A stretch of 64,000 bases of DNA from Candidatus Heimdallarchaeum endolithica (GCA_021513715.1 CP084167.1:2835060-2899059); one strand, 5' to 3'. Positions 1-10,036 are shown, counted from the stretch's first letter. Numbers and translations are program-made. The notes: generated by a model not told the origin, from the letters alone.

Positions 1-2100
1 AATTATTAAAGCAACAGGTTTCCCATTTTGAAAGATTATGTCACCATACTCTGAAACAGTTGGTCTAGTAATTGCATTTCGAGATTGAAATCTCTTAAGA
101 AGTTCATTCCTATACAATATTACTATTGGATCGGTCCTAGGAATGTATATAGTTTCAAATTTTCTTTTTTCATTAAAACTAGTGTCTTCCTGCTGGTGAA
201 AAGCATAGATTAGTTCTTCTATTTCAGGAGTTGTGAATTGTGTTTCTTTTATTTCTTCTATCCATCGTCCAGACCTTAGTCCTCTCGAAGCAATCAAGTC
301 TTTGATATAAATCGTAACTTGAGTGTTTGATAAGCCTGTAAGATTTGCAAGTTGAGTTATGGTTAATGGTAAGTTTGTATTTAAGATTCTCCACAAAATT
401 TCTATCCAAGCGTCTCTTATTGAAGCTACTTGAATAATATTTTTGTTCTTAAAATATGCTTCAGCATCCATCCATATAGGTTTATTATTTGTTGATAGTG
501 TTTGAATTATTTCATTGGCTTTTTCAAGGTTTAATAGACTCGTTTGAATTAAAGGTTCTGTGAGATTAAGTTGATTTTTTATATTCTCTGTAGAGATACG
601 TCTCTTCTGTTTAATTGTTCTTAATATTCGTTGTTCAACTATACCCAATTGTGTTTTTCCTCTTATTTTTGAAAATAGACCAAAATCAGATGTCTTTATT
701 ATTCCTCTGTAGAAATATCCAAACTTTCCTATTGTTAATTCTTTGTCAATGATCAATTGGTTAATTAAATCTGTTTTACTTCTATCAGTCCGATTAAGTA
801 AAGAAATTCTGGGGAGTGGTAATCCTAATTTTTTTACCTCTGTAAGTATTTCTTGCTTGTTTTTGAACTGCTTTTCTAAACTCTGAGATTGGAGATCAAA
901 AAGAAGAGGGAATAAACTGCTTAAAGGATATTGTGAACTATATTCGTTTACTTGACTTTTAGAGATATTTAAAGAATGGATAAAGCCATAATTTGTTTTA
1001 ATATAACCTCTTTCTAAGAGTATTTTTGCAAAATTACTTGACTGCTCTTTTACTTTATCAGAATACAATTCAGGTAAGATAGCTTTTTTTCCTCTATTTT
1101 CTGCATATTCTCGAATTTGGATAAATAGTTCTTCTTGTAATTCTTCATGAGAATCAGAAATTCTGACGTTTTTTACTATAAGTTCTGCTCCTATTAGTTG
1201 ATAATCAAAGGATAGTACTGGAAAACCTGATAAGAAAATAGACACTTTTCTAATCTCTTCTAGAGGACAGAAATCTGAAAACTTCCAATATTTAAGATAA
1301 GGGTCGCTTAAAGGAAGTATGGAATATTCTTTTTTTTGTGTTATACTTTTTGATTTTTTGAACTTCTTAAAAAATTCTAATTCTTCAGTAACAATGAACG
1401 ATTCATAACTTGAATTTTCAATAAATTGTCCTTTAATTATTTTTTTAGTTTCAAGCAATTCTATTAAACTTGTTGCAACTTTTGCTCCTGGTATCTCTAA
1501 AATATTCATAATTTGAGGGACTGTAATAGGCCCAAAATATCTAATTGTTTCAAAGATGAGTTTTTGTATAGATGAACTTCTACTAAGGGAAGATTTTTCT
1601 AAATATGTTTGTACATCAAATATTTTCCACTGTTCACCATTGTAATGCATCAAAATATGAAAACTAGACCTTAATTCATTAAGTATTTCCATTACTTCCT
1701 CTCTTTTAAGGATAAAATTTCGTATAATTTGATCTCTTGTTGTCTCCTTTTCTGCTTGGATAAAAGATAGTACCTCTCTTGTTCTAGGATTTTTATAATT
1801 TATTTCCTTCTGTTTTTGAATTTTAAGAAACAGTGGCACAAATTCTTCATTAATAAAAGTTAATTTGTCAGAAATAAAAGGAGCTTGAAGAAGAATATTT
1901 TTCTGTAGTAGAGAATCAAGTAAACTACTTGAATAAGATCTCATTCTAGCATGTAGTGATTCTGGTTCTTGAAAATAAAGCACACTCTTAGTGATTGCTA
2001 TTGCATGACTATAATTAATGCCCTTATATTCTGTTATTAGACTCTGTTTCTGAGCTAAATAACTTGCAAGTTCAAAGATATTTAAGCCTGTTATATCCAT
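1..2100 (-). CDS. Winged-helix-rich protein, partial (C-terminus outside window)
   Basis: An uninterrupted minus-strand reading frame of 700 codons runs from an ATG at 2100 off the left edge, so the C-terminus is missing. The ATG follows the TAA of the upstream Lhr-like helicase directly and in the same frame. The product has no helicase motifs. It contains several winged-helix-like units; one (about residues 160-215) reads FGPITVPQIMNILEIPG followed by KKIIKGQFIE and closely resembles the last winged helix of the helicase (LIEIPGVLTKARI, EKIISGRFIE). A later segment, YIPRTDPIVILYRNELL, parallels FIPRDDPFTKLGLRLHL of the helicase. It is therefore a paralogue of the helicase C-terminal arm. 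Residues 25-75 (AITKSVLYFQEPESLHARM) faintly recall the AlkZ/YcaQ (HTH_42) family. I infer a DNA-binding partner of the helicase, perhaps in repair. The reading frame is certain; the function is not. Confidence 0.8.
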   Translation of the reverse strand, partial: MDITGLNIFELASYLAQKQSLITEYKGINYSHAIAITKSVLYFQEPESLHARMRSYSSSLLDSLLQKNILLQAPFISDKLTFINEEFVPLFLKIQKQKEINYKNPRTREVLSFIQAEKETTRDQIIRNFILKREEVMEILNELRSSFHILMHYNGEQWKIFDVQTYLEKSSLSRSSSIQKLIFETIRYFGPITVPQIMNILEIPGAKVATSLIELLETKKIIKGQFIENSSYESFIVTEELEFFKKFKKSKSITQKKEYSILPLSDPYLKYWKFSDFCPLEEIRKVSIFLSGFPVLSFDYQLIGAELIVKNVRISDSHEELQEELFIQIREYAENRGKKAILPELYSDKVKEQSSNFAKILLERGYIKTNYGFIHSLNISKSQVNEYSSQYPLSSLFPLLFDLQSQSLEKQFKNKQEILTEVKKLGLPLPRISLLNRTDRSKTDLINQLIIDKELTIGKFGYFYRGIIKTSDFGLFSKIRGKTQLGIVEQRILRTIKQKRRISTENIKNQLNLTEPLIQTSLLNLEKANEIIQTLSTNNKPIWMDAEAYFKNKNIIQVASIRDAWIEILWRILNTNLPLTITQLANLTGLSNTQVTIYIKDLIASRGLRSGRWIEEIKETQFTTPEIEELIYAFHQQEDTSFNEKRKFETIYIPRTDPIVILYRNELLKRFQSRNAITRPTVSEYGDIIFQNGKPVALII

Positions 2101-5100
2101 TTAAATCACTAATGCAGTTAAATTGTAATCATTTACCCGTTCAATAACTAACCCTTCAGCATCCTTAAAGCCAAAAGCGTGTATTGTTTCAAGCGCGTTG
2201 ATTATATAGTTATAATTCTTGATATCGTTTATCCAAGGGGCTAAAATAACATTTGATAGAATAAGTTTTTTCTTCTTTATTTTTTCACCAACTATCTGAG
2301 CTGCTATATTATTAGATAATAAAATAATAAAATTGTTGCTGCTCTTGTCAAATTGGCTGGGAAAGAAGTTTGATAAAACAAATTGCCCTTTATCTTTAGG
2401 AGGTAATATAAAAAGAGTTGACTTTGTATCAGATTGTAAAATTGGTTGTTTTCGATATTCTTGTTCGAAATTTATTAATCGTTCATGGTTTGACTTTGTC
2501 ATGTAATATAGTTGAAGATTATCTTCGATAAATCGACCAGAAATTATTTTCTCACTAGAAACGAGTCTGGTGAGTGCATCTTTTATTCTTGCTTTGGTTA
2601 GAACCCCTGGAATCTCAATTAAATTAATTACTTGCTCTTCATTAATTAAGCCTAAAGATTCAACTACAGAGCAGATATACTCCGTAATAATCGTCATTCT
2701 TTCTTTCTTTTCCTCGTTAATTTCTAATGATAAATCCTTATATGAAATTGTTTGACCGCTTGAATCTATTGTTTTTGCAGAAATAAAACAATTTTCCATT
2801 AATGATGTTAAAATTGATCGAAGATTCTGTGCAGTAACCTGCATTTGTCCCATTAAGTCTGAGAGTGTTTGATAACCTTTCATAATTAGTTTATGTACTT
2901 GCTTATGTTTTTCTGTTATTTTCTTTCTTTTTCTCAAACCTGCTTTTTTGTATTTGATAAACTCTTCAGAGTAAAAAAACCCATTTAGCATGAAAATAGT
3001 ATCTTCTTCCAACAATTTATTGAGCATGAAGCTGATTATTGAAGGACTACTATCTGGAAAACGAGATAATATTTCATTGAATGATATTTCTCCAAATTTT
3101 GTAACTAGTTTTACTAAAGAGTTATAATCTAGAGGAGTAGAAGGAGAAGATAGAGATAGTTTCTTAAGAAGGTATTTTTTGATAACTTCTTGACTAAATC
3201 TTCTGGTTGTAGTTTCTCCTCCTATTAGAATCCCTTTAACTAACTGATATCCTGCTTTTAAAAATACATCCTTTATCAGCTCATTTTGTTTGGATAGTAT
3301 TGGTTTACCATTGATATCTTCGATTTGAACTGTAAGAACACGATGGATACTACGAGTATAGTTAACTAGTTCTATTGCAATTTTTTGAAGAGCAATAAAG
3401 TCAAACATTATTTCGTTTCCTATTTTAAGATCATAAATCTGAAGATATCTTCCTTTAAAAAGTCTATATTCAACTGAACCAACTGGATTCCCGTTGAACA
3501 AAATAGGGTCAACCTTTCCTTCTCCATATGTATCTCTAAGATGCAATCTTAATCCTAGTTTTGTGAAAGGATCATCACGAGGAATAAAGACTATTTCATC
3601 AATTGGAAATAGAGTTGAGTAAATTAGTTTCTTTTTAAGTTCAGGTAATAATGGACTTCTTTCATCAGAACTGTAAAACATAGTTTTTCTTTCGCTTAGA
3701 GGTTTTTCTACTATTTTTCTTTTTTCAAGAAGTTTCTTGATTGTTTTCTCAACCTCTGAATACTTAAAAGCTGAAATTTGTGTCAAACGAAGCAAGTCTA
3801 TTGGTCCAGTTGACCTAATGATTTGGTGTAATATAAACTCTAAACTTTCTTCATAGGAAGGGAGCTCATTCATTTTTAGATATCTTGATGAAATGTCATA
3901 AATATTCGCTTGAAAATAGGTGTTTTCATAACTGCTAGGTATTAGTGGTTTCCTACATAAATACAGTGTTTTATCCAATATTGCAATACTCTCTCTTACA
4001 AGTCCTTCATCTAACCCTGTGTATTCAACGATATCTGATTTGCTTAATGGTCCAAATTTAGTGATTGTATCTAATATTAACTCTTCAACATGGGATAATT
4101 TGAACTCTTGGTGATAAGCAACATAATAATATTTAAACAAGCGACTAGTGACATATGCCACTCTGTTGTAGCTAAATCTTCCTTGAATGATTTTATTTTC
4201 TTGAGCTAATTGTTCAAAGTCTTCCTTGCTAAAATTGTTTATTCTAATAACGAGAGAATTTATATCTTCAATATAACCAAAAAAATCAATTAAATCCAGA
4301 ATTTTTTCTTTTGTATCAATTGTTGATAGTTGAACATTTCTAAAATTATGGATCAGAAAATAGTAGTGTAAAGCATTTAACTCTTCAGGTGTGAAAAATA
4401 AGGCATCTTCTCTAGTGCTTAAGTTTCTTAAAAGCTCTCTATCTTCAACCCGGATGTATTGTTCTCCTAAAAAGTGCTCTGTTATTTTTCCGCTTAAAAC
4501 AAGGTTCTGTTGCTCTAGTTCAGTTAAACTTCTTCTTATTTTTTCATTGCTTAATTGCAAATAATTAGCAATAAGTGAAATTGTTGAAGGACCATGATTT
4601 TTTAAGAATCTCAATATTACTTTCTTTAAGCATTCTTCGGGGTCTAACAAGGAAGCTTGTTTTAATAAGAATTTTGAAACAACTCGTTCACTTATATCAT
4701 ATTTATGTCTTAATTTTCCTCTATAATAATGAATGTTTACTCTCATTATTTGAAAAGAGCGTTCAAGTCTTCCTAAATTAATTTTTAGCTCTTCATCTTT
4801 TAAATTTAATTTTTCTTTTAATTCACTTTCAGATAGAGGTCCATCTGTCTCAAGTAAAGAAAGCAGTGCTTTATCTTTTTCAGTTAAATCGGCAGAAACC
4901 ACATAAATATTCCAGAACAGGGGAAAATCAGAAATATGGACTGTTCTATACATTCCTGCTCCTAGAGGAATAACAACCACATGTTTTTTTTCTATTAATT
5001 CAAATACCCATGAACGGACTTGCGATACATCTGAAATTGATAAATGATAAATACTTGGATTCTCTTCAGTTAATGTGTTGATTGGTGCAAGGTTTTTAAT

Positions 5101-7824
5101 TGCTCTTTCTAAATGATGGATCGAGGAAATAGGAAGGTTTCTATCTTTATAGCTTCGAGTATTAAATATCTGTTCAACAAGTTCTTTTTTAAATAATGTC
5201 TCTTTTATAGACTCTTTATCAAAAACCTTAGATAAGACTAAACTATGTAATTCTCTTAATAAAGCTGTTCTATCTGAAATTTGAACAATATCTGCAGAAC
5301 CCAGAAGAACTATTCCATGAGCAAAAGGGCTTGGAATATCAGAAAGAGGAGTAACAATAAAATTCATCTCTCCAGCTTCGATTTTTCTTAAAACTCTCAA
5401 AGCATTTGTTAAGTCCATATAATCCTTTAGTATTTCTCTATATGTTTCCTTAATTACACAGAAGTCTTCTTTTTCTTTGATTGTTGAGAGTATCCTTTTT
5501 GCATAAAGAGTTTGTCGAGAAACTGGTACAGATCTAGTCCCAGAATGTCTTAATATCATGAATGCTCTATTTGCCACATGTCTAAACCTTAATTGAAATA
5601 ATTCAGAGTTTACAACTGCTTTTTTAACTAAATAAGTAAGATTCTCTGAATTAACTAATTCAGTTATTTCATTTATATCAATCATTTTTCCTGCTGGAAG
5701 AGTAAGAAGAAAACCATTATCATTTACAGCTGAAGCTATGTCTGCAGTTATTTTTTTCCCTAATGCGAAAGCAAAAGCTTTAGAAAGAGCGTCATTCACT
5801 CTTCTACCAGCATAAGAATGAAATATAATGTTTAATCTACTTTTAGGGTCAACATATGATTCAATTAATATAGTGTCGTGTGTAGGAACAAGATTCAGAA
5901 AATCCAGTTGTTCTTTGATGTATTCAACTATAGTTTCTGCAATAACTTCATCTACATTAAATGAGCGTAATATCCACTCTGTAGTATCTTTATCGTTATT
6001 TTTTATTTTATCCGCAAGAACTTTTATGAAACGTCCAATTTGTTGAGAAAGCTCAAATGAACGAGGAAGCTCTTCACCAACCCATGAAGGGACTGTAGGT
6101 CTCTTTCCAAAGGCATCAGCTACAATTACCCTCGATCCCACTGTTCGCTTGAATTGATAAGTGTGGCTGCCTAAAATAAAAATATCTCCTGGGTTTAGTC
6201 TCTCCACAAACTTTTCTGATAAAACTCCTAAACGGGTTCTATATGTTTCTAATTCAACAAAATAGTCTGCATTCTCAGGAATCGTCCCTAGATTTAAATA
6301 AAAAACTATTCTTGTATTTTTCTTCTTGCTAAATGCTTTTTCTTTTTCATCATACCAAATCTTTCTATAGACCTTCCTTTCTTCTAAATCAAAGTAATGC
6401 CCGCCTAAATACTTTATTACATCTAAATACTCTTGAAAACTCAAATTTCGGAAGTTGTAAGAGCATTTTATCATTTTGAAAGCTTCATCAATATTCCATC
6501 TTTTGATAATAGAGATACCAACAATGAACTGTGCTAGAACATCTAAACAGTTTTCTGGAATCTGAACTTTGTCAATGTCATTTGCATAAGCTGACTTGTT
6601 AAGAACTGCACATTCAATTGCATCATCTCTGTCTGTTACGATTAATCTTCCTTTTGCAACTCGATCTAAAGAATGCCCACTTCTTCCAACTCTTTGCAGA
6701 TATTTGGCAACAGATTTTGGAGAACCTATCTGGGAAACTAAATCGACACTACCTATATCTATTCCAAGCTCTAAAGAAGTAGAAGAAACTGCTGCTAATA
6801 GTTCGTTATTTTTTAACTTGTCTTCTACATCAAGTCTGCTTTCACGTGAAATACTAGAATGATGGACAGCTATTCTTGAACTATAGTCAGGCCCTAAATA
6901 TTCTTTAAGTTTAAAAGCTACGTTCTCTGCACCTCTTCTTGTATTAGTAAAAATAATTGATGTTTCATGTTCTAAAATTAAATCAGAAAGAACAGCATAC
7001 ATACTCTGTTGGATTTCTACATATGGTGTGTGCAGAAGATCTTTTACTGGACTAATAGTTTTCAAGTCAAATTTACGAGAAGAAGGTAAATTTGCAATTG
7101 CACAATCACGTTCTTTTCCTTCTGGATCTACGCCAATTAGAAATCTTGCTATTTCTTCGATAGGTGCTTGAGTGGCACTTAAACCTATTCTTGTAAAATC
7201 ATTTTTTGCTAATTCATTTGTTAGATACTCAACAAATAATGAAAGAAGTACTCCTCTCTTATTATTGGCAAGTTCGTGTATTTCATCAAGAATAAACCAA
7301 CGAATATTTTTAAGGTGTTCAGAAAATTTAGGAGAAGTTAAGATTAAGCCTAAACTCTCTGGGGTTGTAATTAAAATATGAGGAGGCTTTTTTCTCATCT
7401 GATTTCTTGCAGATTGAGATGTATCTCCTGTTCGAACTTCCACTCTTATTTTAGGAGTACTTATCCCCTTCGAAGCTGCTAAGTCTTGAATCCCTTGAAG
7501 TGGCTCTTCTAAATTCTTCTTTATATCATTACTTAAAGCTTTAAGAGGACTAATATATAAAACATAAATTTGTTCCTTCAATTCTCCTTGTTTAGCTAGT
7601 AGAAATAGTTCGTTAATAGAAGCTAAAAAAGCAGCAAAGGTTTTTCCAGAACCTGTAGAACTGAAAATTAAAGTGTTTTGCTTATCATGAATAGATGGAA
7701 TGGCATAGAGTTGAGGGGGAGTGAATCCTAAAGGGAATCGGGTGGAAAACCATTCTTTTACAATTTCATCTAAAAAAGAAAAAATGTGTTCTGGAGAAGA
7801 AGGTTCAAGCAAATAAGTTATCAT
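2101..7824 (-). CDS. Giant Lhr-type superfamily 2 DNA helicase
   Basis: 1907 aa. Helicase motifs are all at the N-terminus: Walker A STGSGKT (56-62), PLKAL (93-97), TTPESL (153-158), DEIH box (180-183), SAT (216-218), a motif IV-like FTNTRRGAE (292-300) and motif VI QRVGRSGH (377-384). The post-RecA Lhr-core signature SPFAHGIVLLGSADIVQISDR follows, ending near residue 870. Another thousand residues then hold repeated winged-helix units (for example FGPLSKSDIVEYTGL, TGPIDLLRLTQI, FGEISFNEILS, SLGLINEEQVINLIEIPG). Archaeal Lhr proteins are usually about 850-950 aa and bacterial long Lhr about 1500, so this is unusually long. Lhr proteins are ATP-driven 3'-5' translocases linked to replication-coupled repair. 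The gene lies 61 bp downstream of the PUA protein gene and abuts the winged-helix paralogue, so the three are probably one transcript. The ATG start is the first in frame. Confidence 0.92.
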   Translation of the reverse strand: MITYLLEPSSPEHIFSFLDEIVKEWFSTRFPLGFTPPQLYAIPSIHDKQNTLIFSSTGSGKTFAAFLASINELFLLAKQGELKEQIYVLYISPLKALSNDIKKNLEEPLQGIQDLAASKGISTPKIRVEVRTGDTSQSARNQMRKKPPHILITTPESLGLILTSPKFSEHLKNIRWFILDEIHELANNKRGVLLSLFVEYLTNELAKNDFTRIGLSATQAPIEEIARFLIGVDPEGKERDCAIANLPSSRKFDLKTISPVKDLLHTPYVEIQQSMYAVLSDLILEHETSIIFTNTRRGAENVAFKLKEYLGPDYSSRIAVHHSSISRESRLDVEDKLKNNELLAAVSSTSLELGIDIGSVDLVSQIGSPKSVAKYLQRVGRSGHSLDRVAKGRLIVTDRDDAIECAVLNKSAYANDIDKVQIPENCLDVLAQFIVGISIIKRWNIDEAFKMIKCSYNFRNLSFQEYLDVIKYLGGHYFDLEERKVYRKIWYDEKEKAFSKKKNTRIVFYLNLGTIPENADYFVELETYRTRLGVLSEKFVERLNPGDIFILGSHTYQFKRTVGSRVIVADAFGKRPTVPSWVGEELPRSFELSQQIGRFIKVLADKIKNNDKDTTEWILRSFNVDEVIAETIVEYIKEQLDFLNLVPTHDTILIESYVDPKSRLNIIFHSYAGRRVNDALSKAFAFALGKKITADIASAVNDNGFLLTLPAGKMIDINEITELVNSENLTYLVKKAVVNSELFQLRFRHVANRAFMILRHSGTRSVPVSRQTLYAKRILSTIKEKEDFCVIKETYREILKDYMDLTNALRVLRKIEAGEMNFIVTPLSDIPSPFAHGIVLLGSADIVQISDRTALLRELHSLVLSKVFDKESIKETLFKKELVEQIFNTRSYKDRNLPISSIHHLERAIKNLAPINTLTEENPSIYHLSISDVSQVRSWVFELIEKKHVVVIPLGAGMYRTVHISDFPLFWNIYVVSADLTEKDKALLSLLETDGPLSESELKEKLNLKDEELKINLGRLERSFQIMRVNIHYYRGKLRHKYDISERVVSKFLLKQASLLDPEECLKKVILRFLKNHGPSTISLIANYLQLSNEKIRRSLTELEQQNLVLSGKITEHFLGEQYIRVEDRELLRNLSTREDALFFTPEELNALHYYFLIHNFRNVQLSTIDTKEKILDLIDFFGYIEDINSLVIRINNFSKEDFEQLAQENKIIQGRFSYNRVAYVTSRLFKYYYVAYHQEFKLSHVEELILDTITKFGPLSKSDIVEYTGLDEGLVRESIAILDKTLYLCRKPLIPSSYENTYFQANIYDISSRYLKMNELPSYEESLEFILHQIIRSTGPIDLLRLTQISAFKYSEVEKTIKKLLEKRKIVEKPLSERKTMFYSSDERSPLLPELKKKLIYSTLFPIDEIVFIPRDDPFTKLGLRLHLRDTYGEGKVDPILFNGNPVGSVEYRLFKGRYLQIYDLKIGNEIMFDFIALQKIAIELVNYTRSIHRVLTVQIEDINGKPILSKQNELIKDVFLKAGYQLVKGILIGGETTTRRFSQEVIKKYLLKKLSLSSPSTPLDYNSLVKLVTKFGEISFNEILSRFPDSSPSIISFMLNKLLEEDTIFMLNGFFYSEEFIKYKKAGLRKRKKITEKHKQVHKLIMKGYQTLSDLMGQMQVTAQNLRSILTSLMENCFISAKTIDSSGQTISYKDLSLEINEEKKERMTIITEYICSVVESLGLINEEQVINLIEIPGVLTKARIKDALTRLVSSEKIISGRFIEDNLQLYYMTKSNHERLINFEQEYRKQPILQSDTKSTLFILPPKDKGQFVLSNFFPSQFDKSSNNFIILLSNNIAAQIVGEKIKKKKLILSNVILAPWINDIKNYNYIINALETIHAFGFKDAEGLVIERVNDYNLTALVI

Positions 7825-7885
7825 TATCTTAATTTCAACTAAAGAAAATAATATAAAAACATCTTTCTATCTGTGAAGTTGAGAT

Positions 7886-9163
7886 TTAGATGTATTTCTT
7901 TTTTAAAGCGAATTTGTATTTCATTAAATATCCACCTGTGTTCTTTATGTCAATGGGATCAATGAACGCAGTCGAACTTTTGTGTGCAAAAGAATCATCA
8001 ATTATTCTTTTATCTAAATAATCTCTGTAACCTATTTTACCATTTTTTTGTAACTCTCTTATTTCAGGTGGAAATGCTTGTGGTTCATGATATGATTTTG
8101 ACTTAATATGGTTAAACAACAATTCATTTTCTAAAGTATCAATAGAATGTGTTATTAACGAAATAGAAGCATTTGGGACTAAACATTTATACAATAAATC
8201 AGTTACTTTTTTTTGTTTTGAGACCATTTTCCTTAAGGTAGGGAAATTGAGGTTGGATGAAAAAGTAGGTAAAACTGCTGTTCTTGAATTTTGTAATTCA
8301 AGATAAACAGAGGTATACTTAATTGTATGAACATCTTGAATAAAACTTAGAAATGGGGCACTAATAACTCTTATAGCTTTTGTTTTTACTCTTCTTATTT
8401 GCCGCTGAATTGCTCGAAGGTGGTTTCTATTTTGAGCTACTACTGTGATTGGAATCTTGTGATTAGTCCTCTCTGCAATATATAGAGCTGTATCTCCCTT
8501 GTCTACAGATAAAACCAAAATATTATCATTGTTTTCGAAATACATAGATTTTACTCCAAAAATTTGAGTTGGAGTAAGAATATTGTAAAAACCCTTTCTA
8601 TAATAACTTAATTCTGTAATGGGTGGTTCAAAACCCCAAGATTTAATCACTTTTGCAACAATGTTTAATTTTAAAGAGGGAATTTCCTTACTACTTACTT
8701 CAGATTTTCCAATAGCGATTAAATTGTTTGCAGCGTCTCTAATTTCAACATTTTCGCCTTTTTCAAGAAATTCGTATCCTGTTACTCCATAAGAAAAAAC
8801 TTCACGCCCCATAGCTATGCTTTGTGCAGACTCTCTATCAACCTTTATAACAGGGTACTTCTTATTATAGTCGCTAAGATCAAATTGATTAACTTTTACT
8901 TCTAAAATGTCATCAAAGAGGGGATTTTTGATAACTTCAAATTCTAATTCTTCAAAAATATCAAATAAGGAATCAATATCTATTTTACTTGTATTAACTT
9001 GAACCCAGAGCGAAGAATAAGGAGATTTAGAAAATTGCAGAAATTCTTCAGTTTTTTCTTTACCAAAATCTTCAATCCAATGTTTGATTAAACTTGTTTT
9101 GTAATGATATTTTTTAGAAATTAGACTAATCTCTTTTTCCAGTTCAGTTTTTTCTTCGCTCAT
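7886..9163 (-). CDS. NSUN-like (RsmB/Nop2 fold) protein with PUA domain, catalytic cysteines absent
   Basis: 425 aa. The order resembles archaeal NSUN6-type rRNA/tRNA m5C methyltransferases: an N-terminal LWVQVNTSKID segment (typical xRVNTLK strand), an inserted PUA domain (about 103-185; VDRESAQSIAMGREVF, then FLEKGENVEIRDAANNLIAIG), then TPTQIFGVKSMYF and a Rossmann-like core. The family's SAM-binding DxxAxPGGKT is replaced by LSVDKGDTALYIAE. The DAPC motif holding the first catalytic Cys is replaced by YLELQNSRTA, and the TCS motif holding the second reads THSI. The protein is therefore predicted to bind RNA through PUA but not to methylate. Family membership is inferred from architecture and a homology search should confirm it. 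It sits upstream of the Lhr-like helicase with a 61-bp gap, suggesting co-transcription. Confidence 0.7.
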   Translation of the reverse strand: MSEEKTELEKEISLISKKYHYKTSLIKHWIEDFGKEKTEEFLQFSKSPYSSLWVQVNTSKIDIDSLFDIFEELEFEVIKNPLFDDILEVKVNQFDLSDYNKKYPVIKVDRESAQSIAMGREVFSYGVTGYEFLEKGENVEIRDAANNLIAIGKSEVSSKEIPSLKLNIVAKVIKSWGFEPPITELSYYRKGFYNILTPTQIFGVKSMYFENNDNILVLSVDKGDTALYIAERTNHKIPITVVAQNRNHLRAIQRQIRRVKTKAIRVISAPFLSFIQDVHTIKYTSVYLELQNSRTAVLPTFSSNLNFPTLRKMVSKQKKVTDLLYKCLVPNASISLITHSIDTLENELLFNHIKSKSYHEPQAFPPEIRELQKNGKIGYRDYLDKRIIDDSFAHKSSTAFIDPIDIKNTGGYLMKYKFALKKKYI

Positions 9164-9387
9164 TTTGCTATTTTGGACATCTATTAGGTCTCTTTTTAAT
9201 CATTTTTACTTTAGAGAAAATTAAGTATGACTGTTTTATTATGGTTTAAGTTTGTATTATTTTCTCCTTTCCTTTACAACAAAATTTTAAAACTACAAAT
9301 GAGAAAATAAATTAATAATAGTTGGAAATGTTAATAGCTTGAAATATAAAATAGAAATAGATATGATAAAAAACTGTGATAAGCAAA

Positions 9388-9401
9388 AAAATTATAAAAG
9401 G
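9388..9401 (+). promoter_or_regulatory. Putative TATA box for the Arf-like GTPase gene
   Basis: The sequence aattataaaagg lies about 37-45 nt before the ATG at 9437, within the divergent gap to the minus-strand PUA gene. A purine-rich AAAGGAAAAAG stretch just before the ATG can serve as ribosome binding site. This is pattern recognition only. Confidence 0.45.
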
Positions 9402-9436
9402 AAAAAATTACCACAAAATAGCGGAAAGGAAAAAGT

Positions 9437-10003
9437 ATGAGCATGATTGGTTCTTTCTCAACATGGTTGCGTTCTAGATTAAAAAAAGAGCATAAGGCTA
9501 AAATTTTAATTTTAGGTCTAGATGCAGCTGGTAAAACTACTTTAACAAGGTATATGCGTTTTGGTAAATTCAATGAAAATATGGCACCCACGATAGGCCA
9601 AAATATTGAGTCTTTTGAATTTGAAGGATGGACACTTACAACTATTGATGTAGCAGGTCAAGCTCATTTTAGGTTTTTATGGGAAGCTCATTATCCTGGT
9701 ACAGAAGCAGTAATTTTTGTAATTGATTCAGCAGATATTGAAAGATTACCAGAAGCTCGTGATGTTTTAAAGACTCATGTTATGAACAATCCATATATGG
9801 AATCTGTCCCCATTTTGATTTTAGCGAATAAACAAGATCTCCCTGGGGCAGTAGAAGCACCTTTACTCATACAAATGTTGGGATTACATTTAGATTTGAA
9901 AGATCGAACATTTGCAGTTTTTGATTGTAGTGTATTACACGGTAAAGGTGTAAAAGAAGCTTTCATTTGGCTTATAAATGAACTGGAGTCTAAAAAGTAT
10001 TAA
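9437..10003 (+). CDS. Arf/Arl-family small GTPase
   Basis: 188 aa, the size of eukaryotic Arf/Arl proteins. All G motifs are present: G1 GLDAAGKT (27-34), switch I PTIG (51-54), G3 DVAGQ (71-75, with the catalytic Gln), G4 NKQD (131-134) and a G5-like CSVLHG. The first 17 residues (MSMIGSFSTWLRSRLKK) form a probable amphipathic, basic helix like the membrane-binding helix of Arf, but there is no Gly2 for myristoylation. Families of such GTPases are expanded in Asgard archaea, where they are thought to regulate membrane or cytoskeletal processes. It stands alone between a divergent PUA gene and a convergent acetyltransferase gene. The start is supported by an upstream AAAGGA and the complete Arf-like N-terminus. 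Confidence 0.92.
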   Translation: MSMIGSFSTWLRSRLKKEHKAKILILGLDAAGKTTLTRYMRFGKFNENMAPTIGQNIESFEFEGWTLTTIDVAGQAHFRFLWEAHYPGTEAVIFVIDSADIERLPEARDVLKTHVMNNPYMESVPILILANKQDLPGAVEAPLLIQMLGLHLDLKDRTFAVFDCSVLHGKGVKEAFIWLINELESKKY

Positions 10004-10009
10004 CTTACT

Positions 10010-10036
10010 TTTTCAACAATTTTACTTTTTTTAAAT
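10010..10036 (+). terminator. T-rich terminator region after the GTPase gene
   Basis: Two oligo-T runs (TTTTT and TTTTTTT) follow the stop codon within 35 nt, between two convergent genes. Archaeal RNA polymerase commonly stops at such runs. No hairpin is visible. Confidence 0.35.

Noticed and set aside
224..409. Minus-strand ORF of 61 codons at the left edge
   Set aside because: It lies in another frame inside the 700-codon winged-helix reading frame.
9331..9591. Minus-strand ORF of 86 codons opposite the Arf-like gene
   Set aside because: Half lies antisense to the conserved G1 region and the rest is AT-rich, low-complexity sequence; no start signal.
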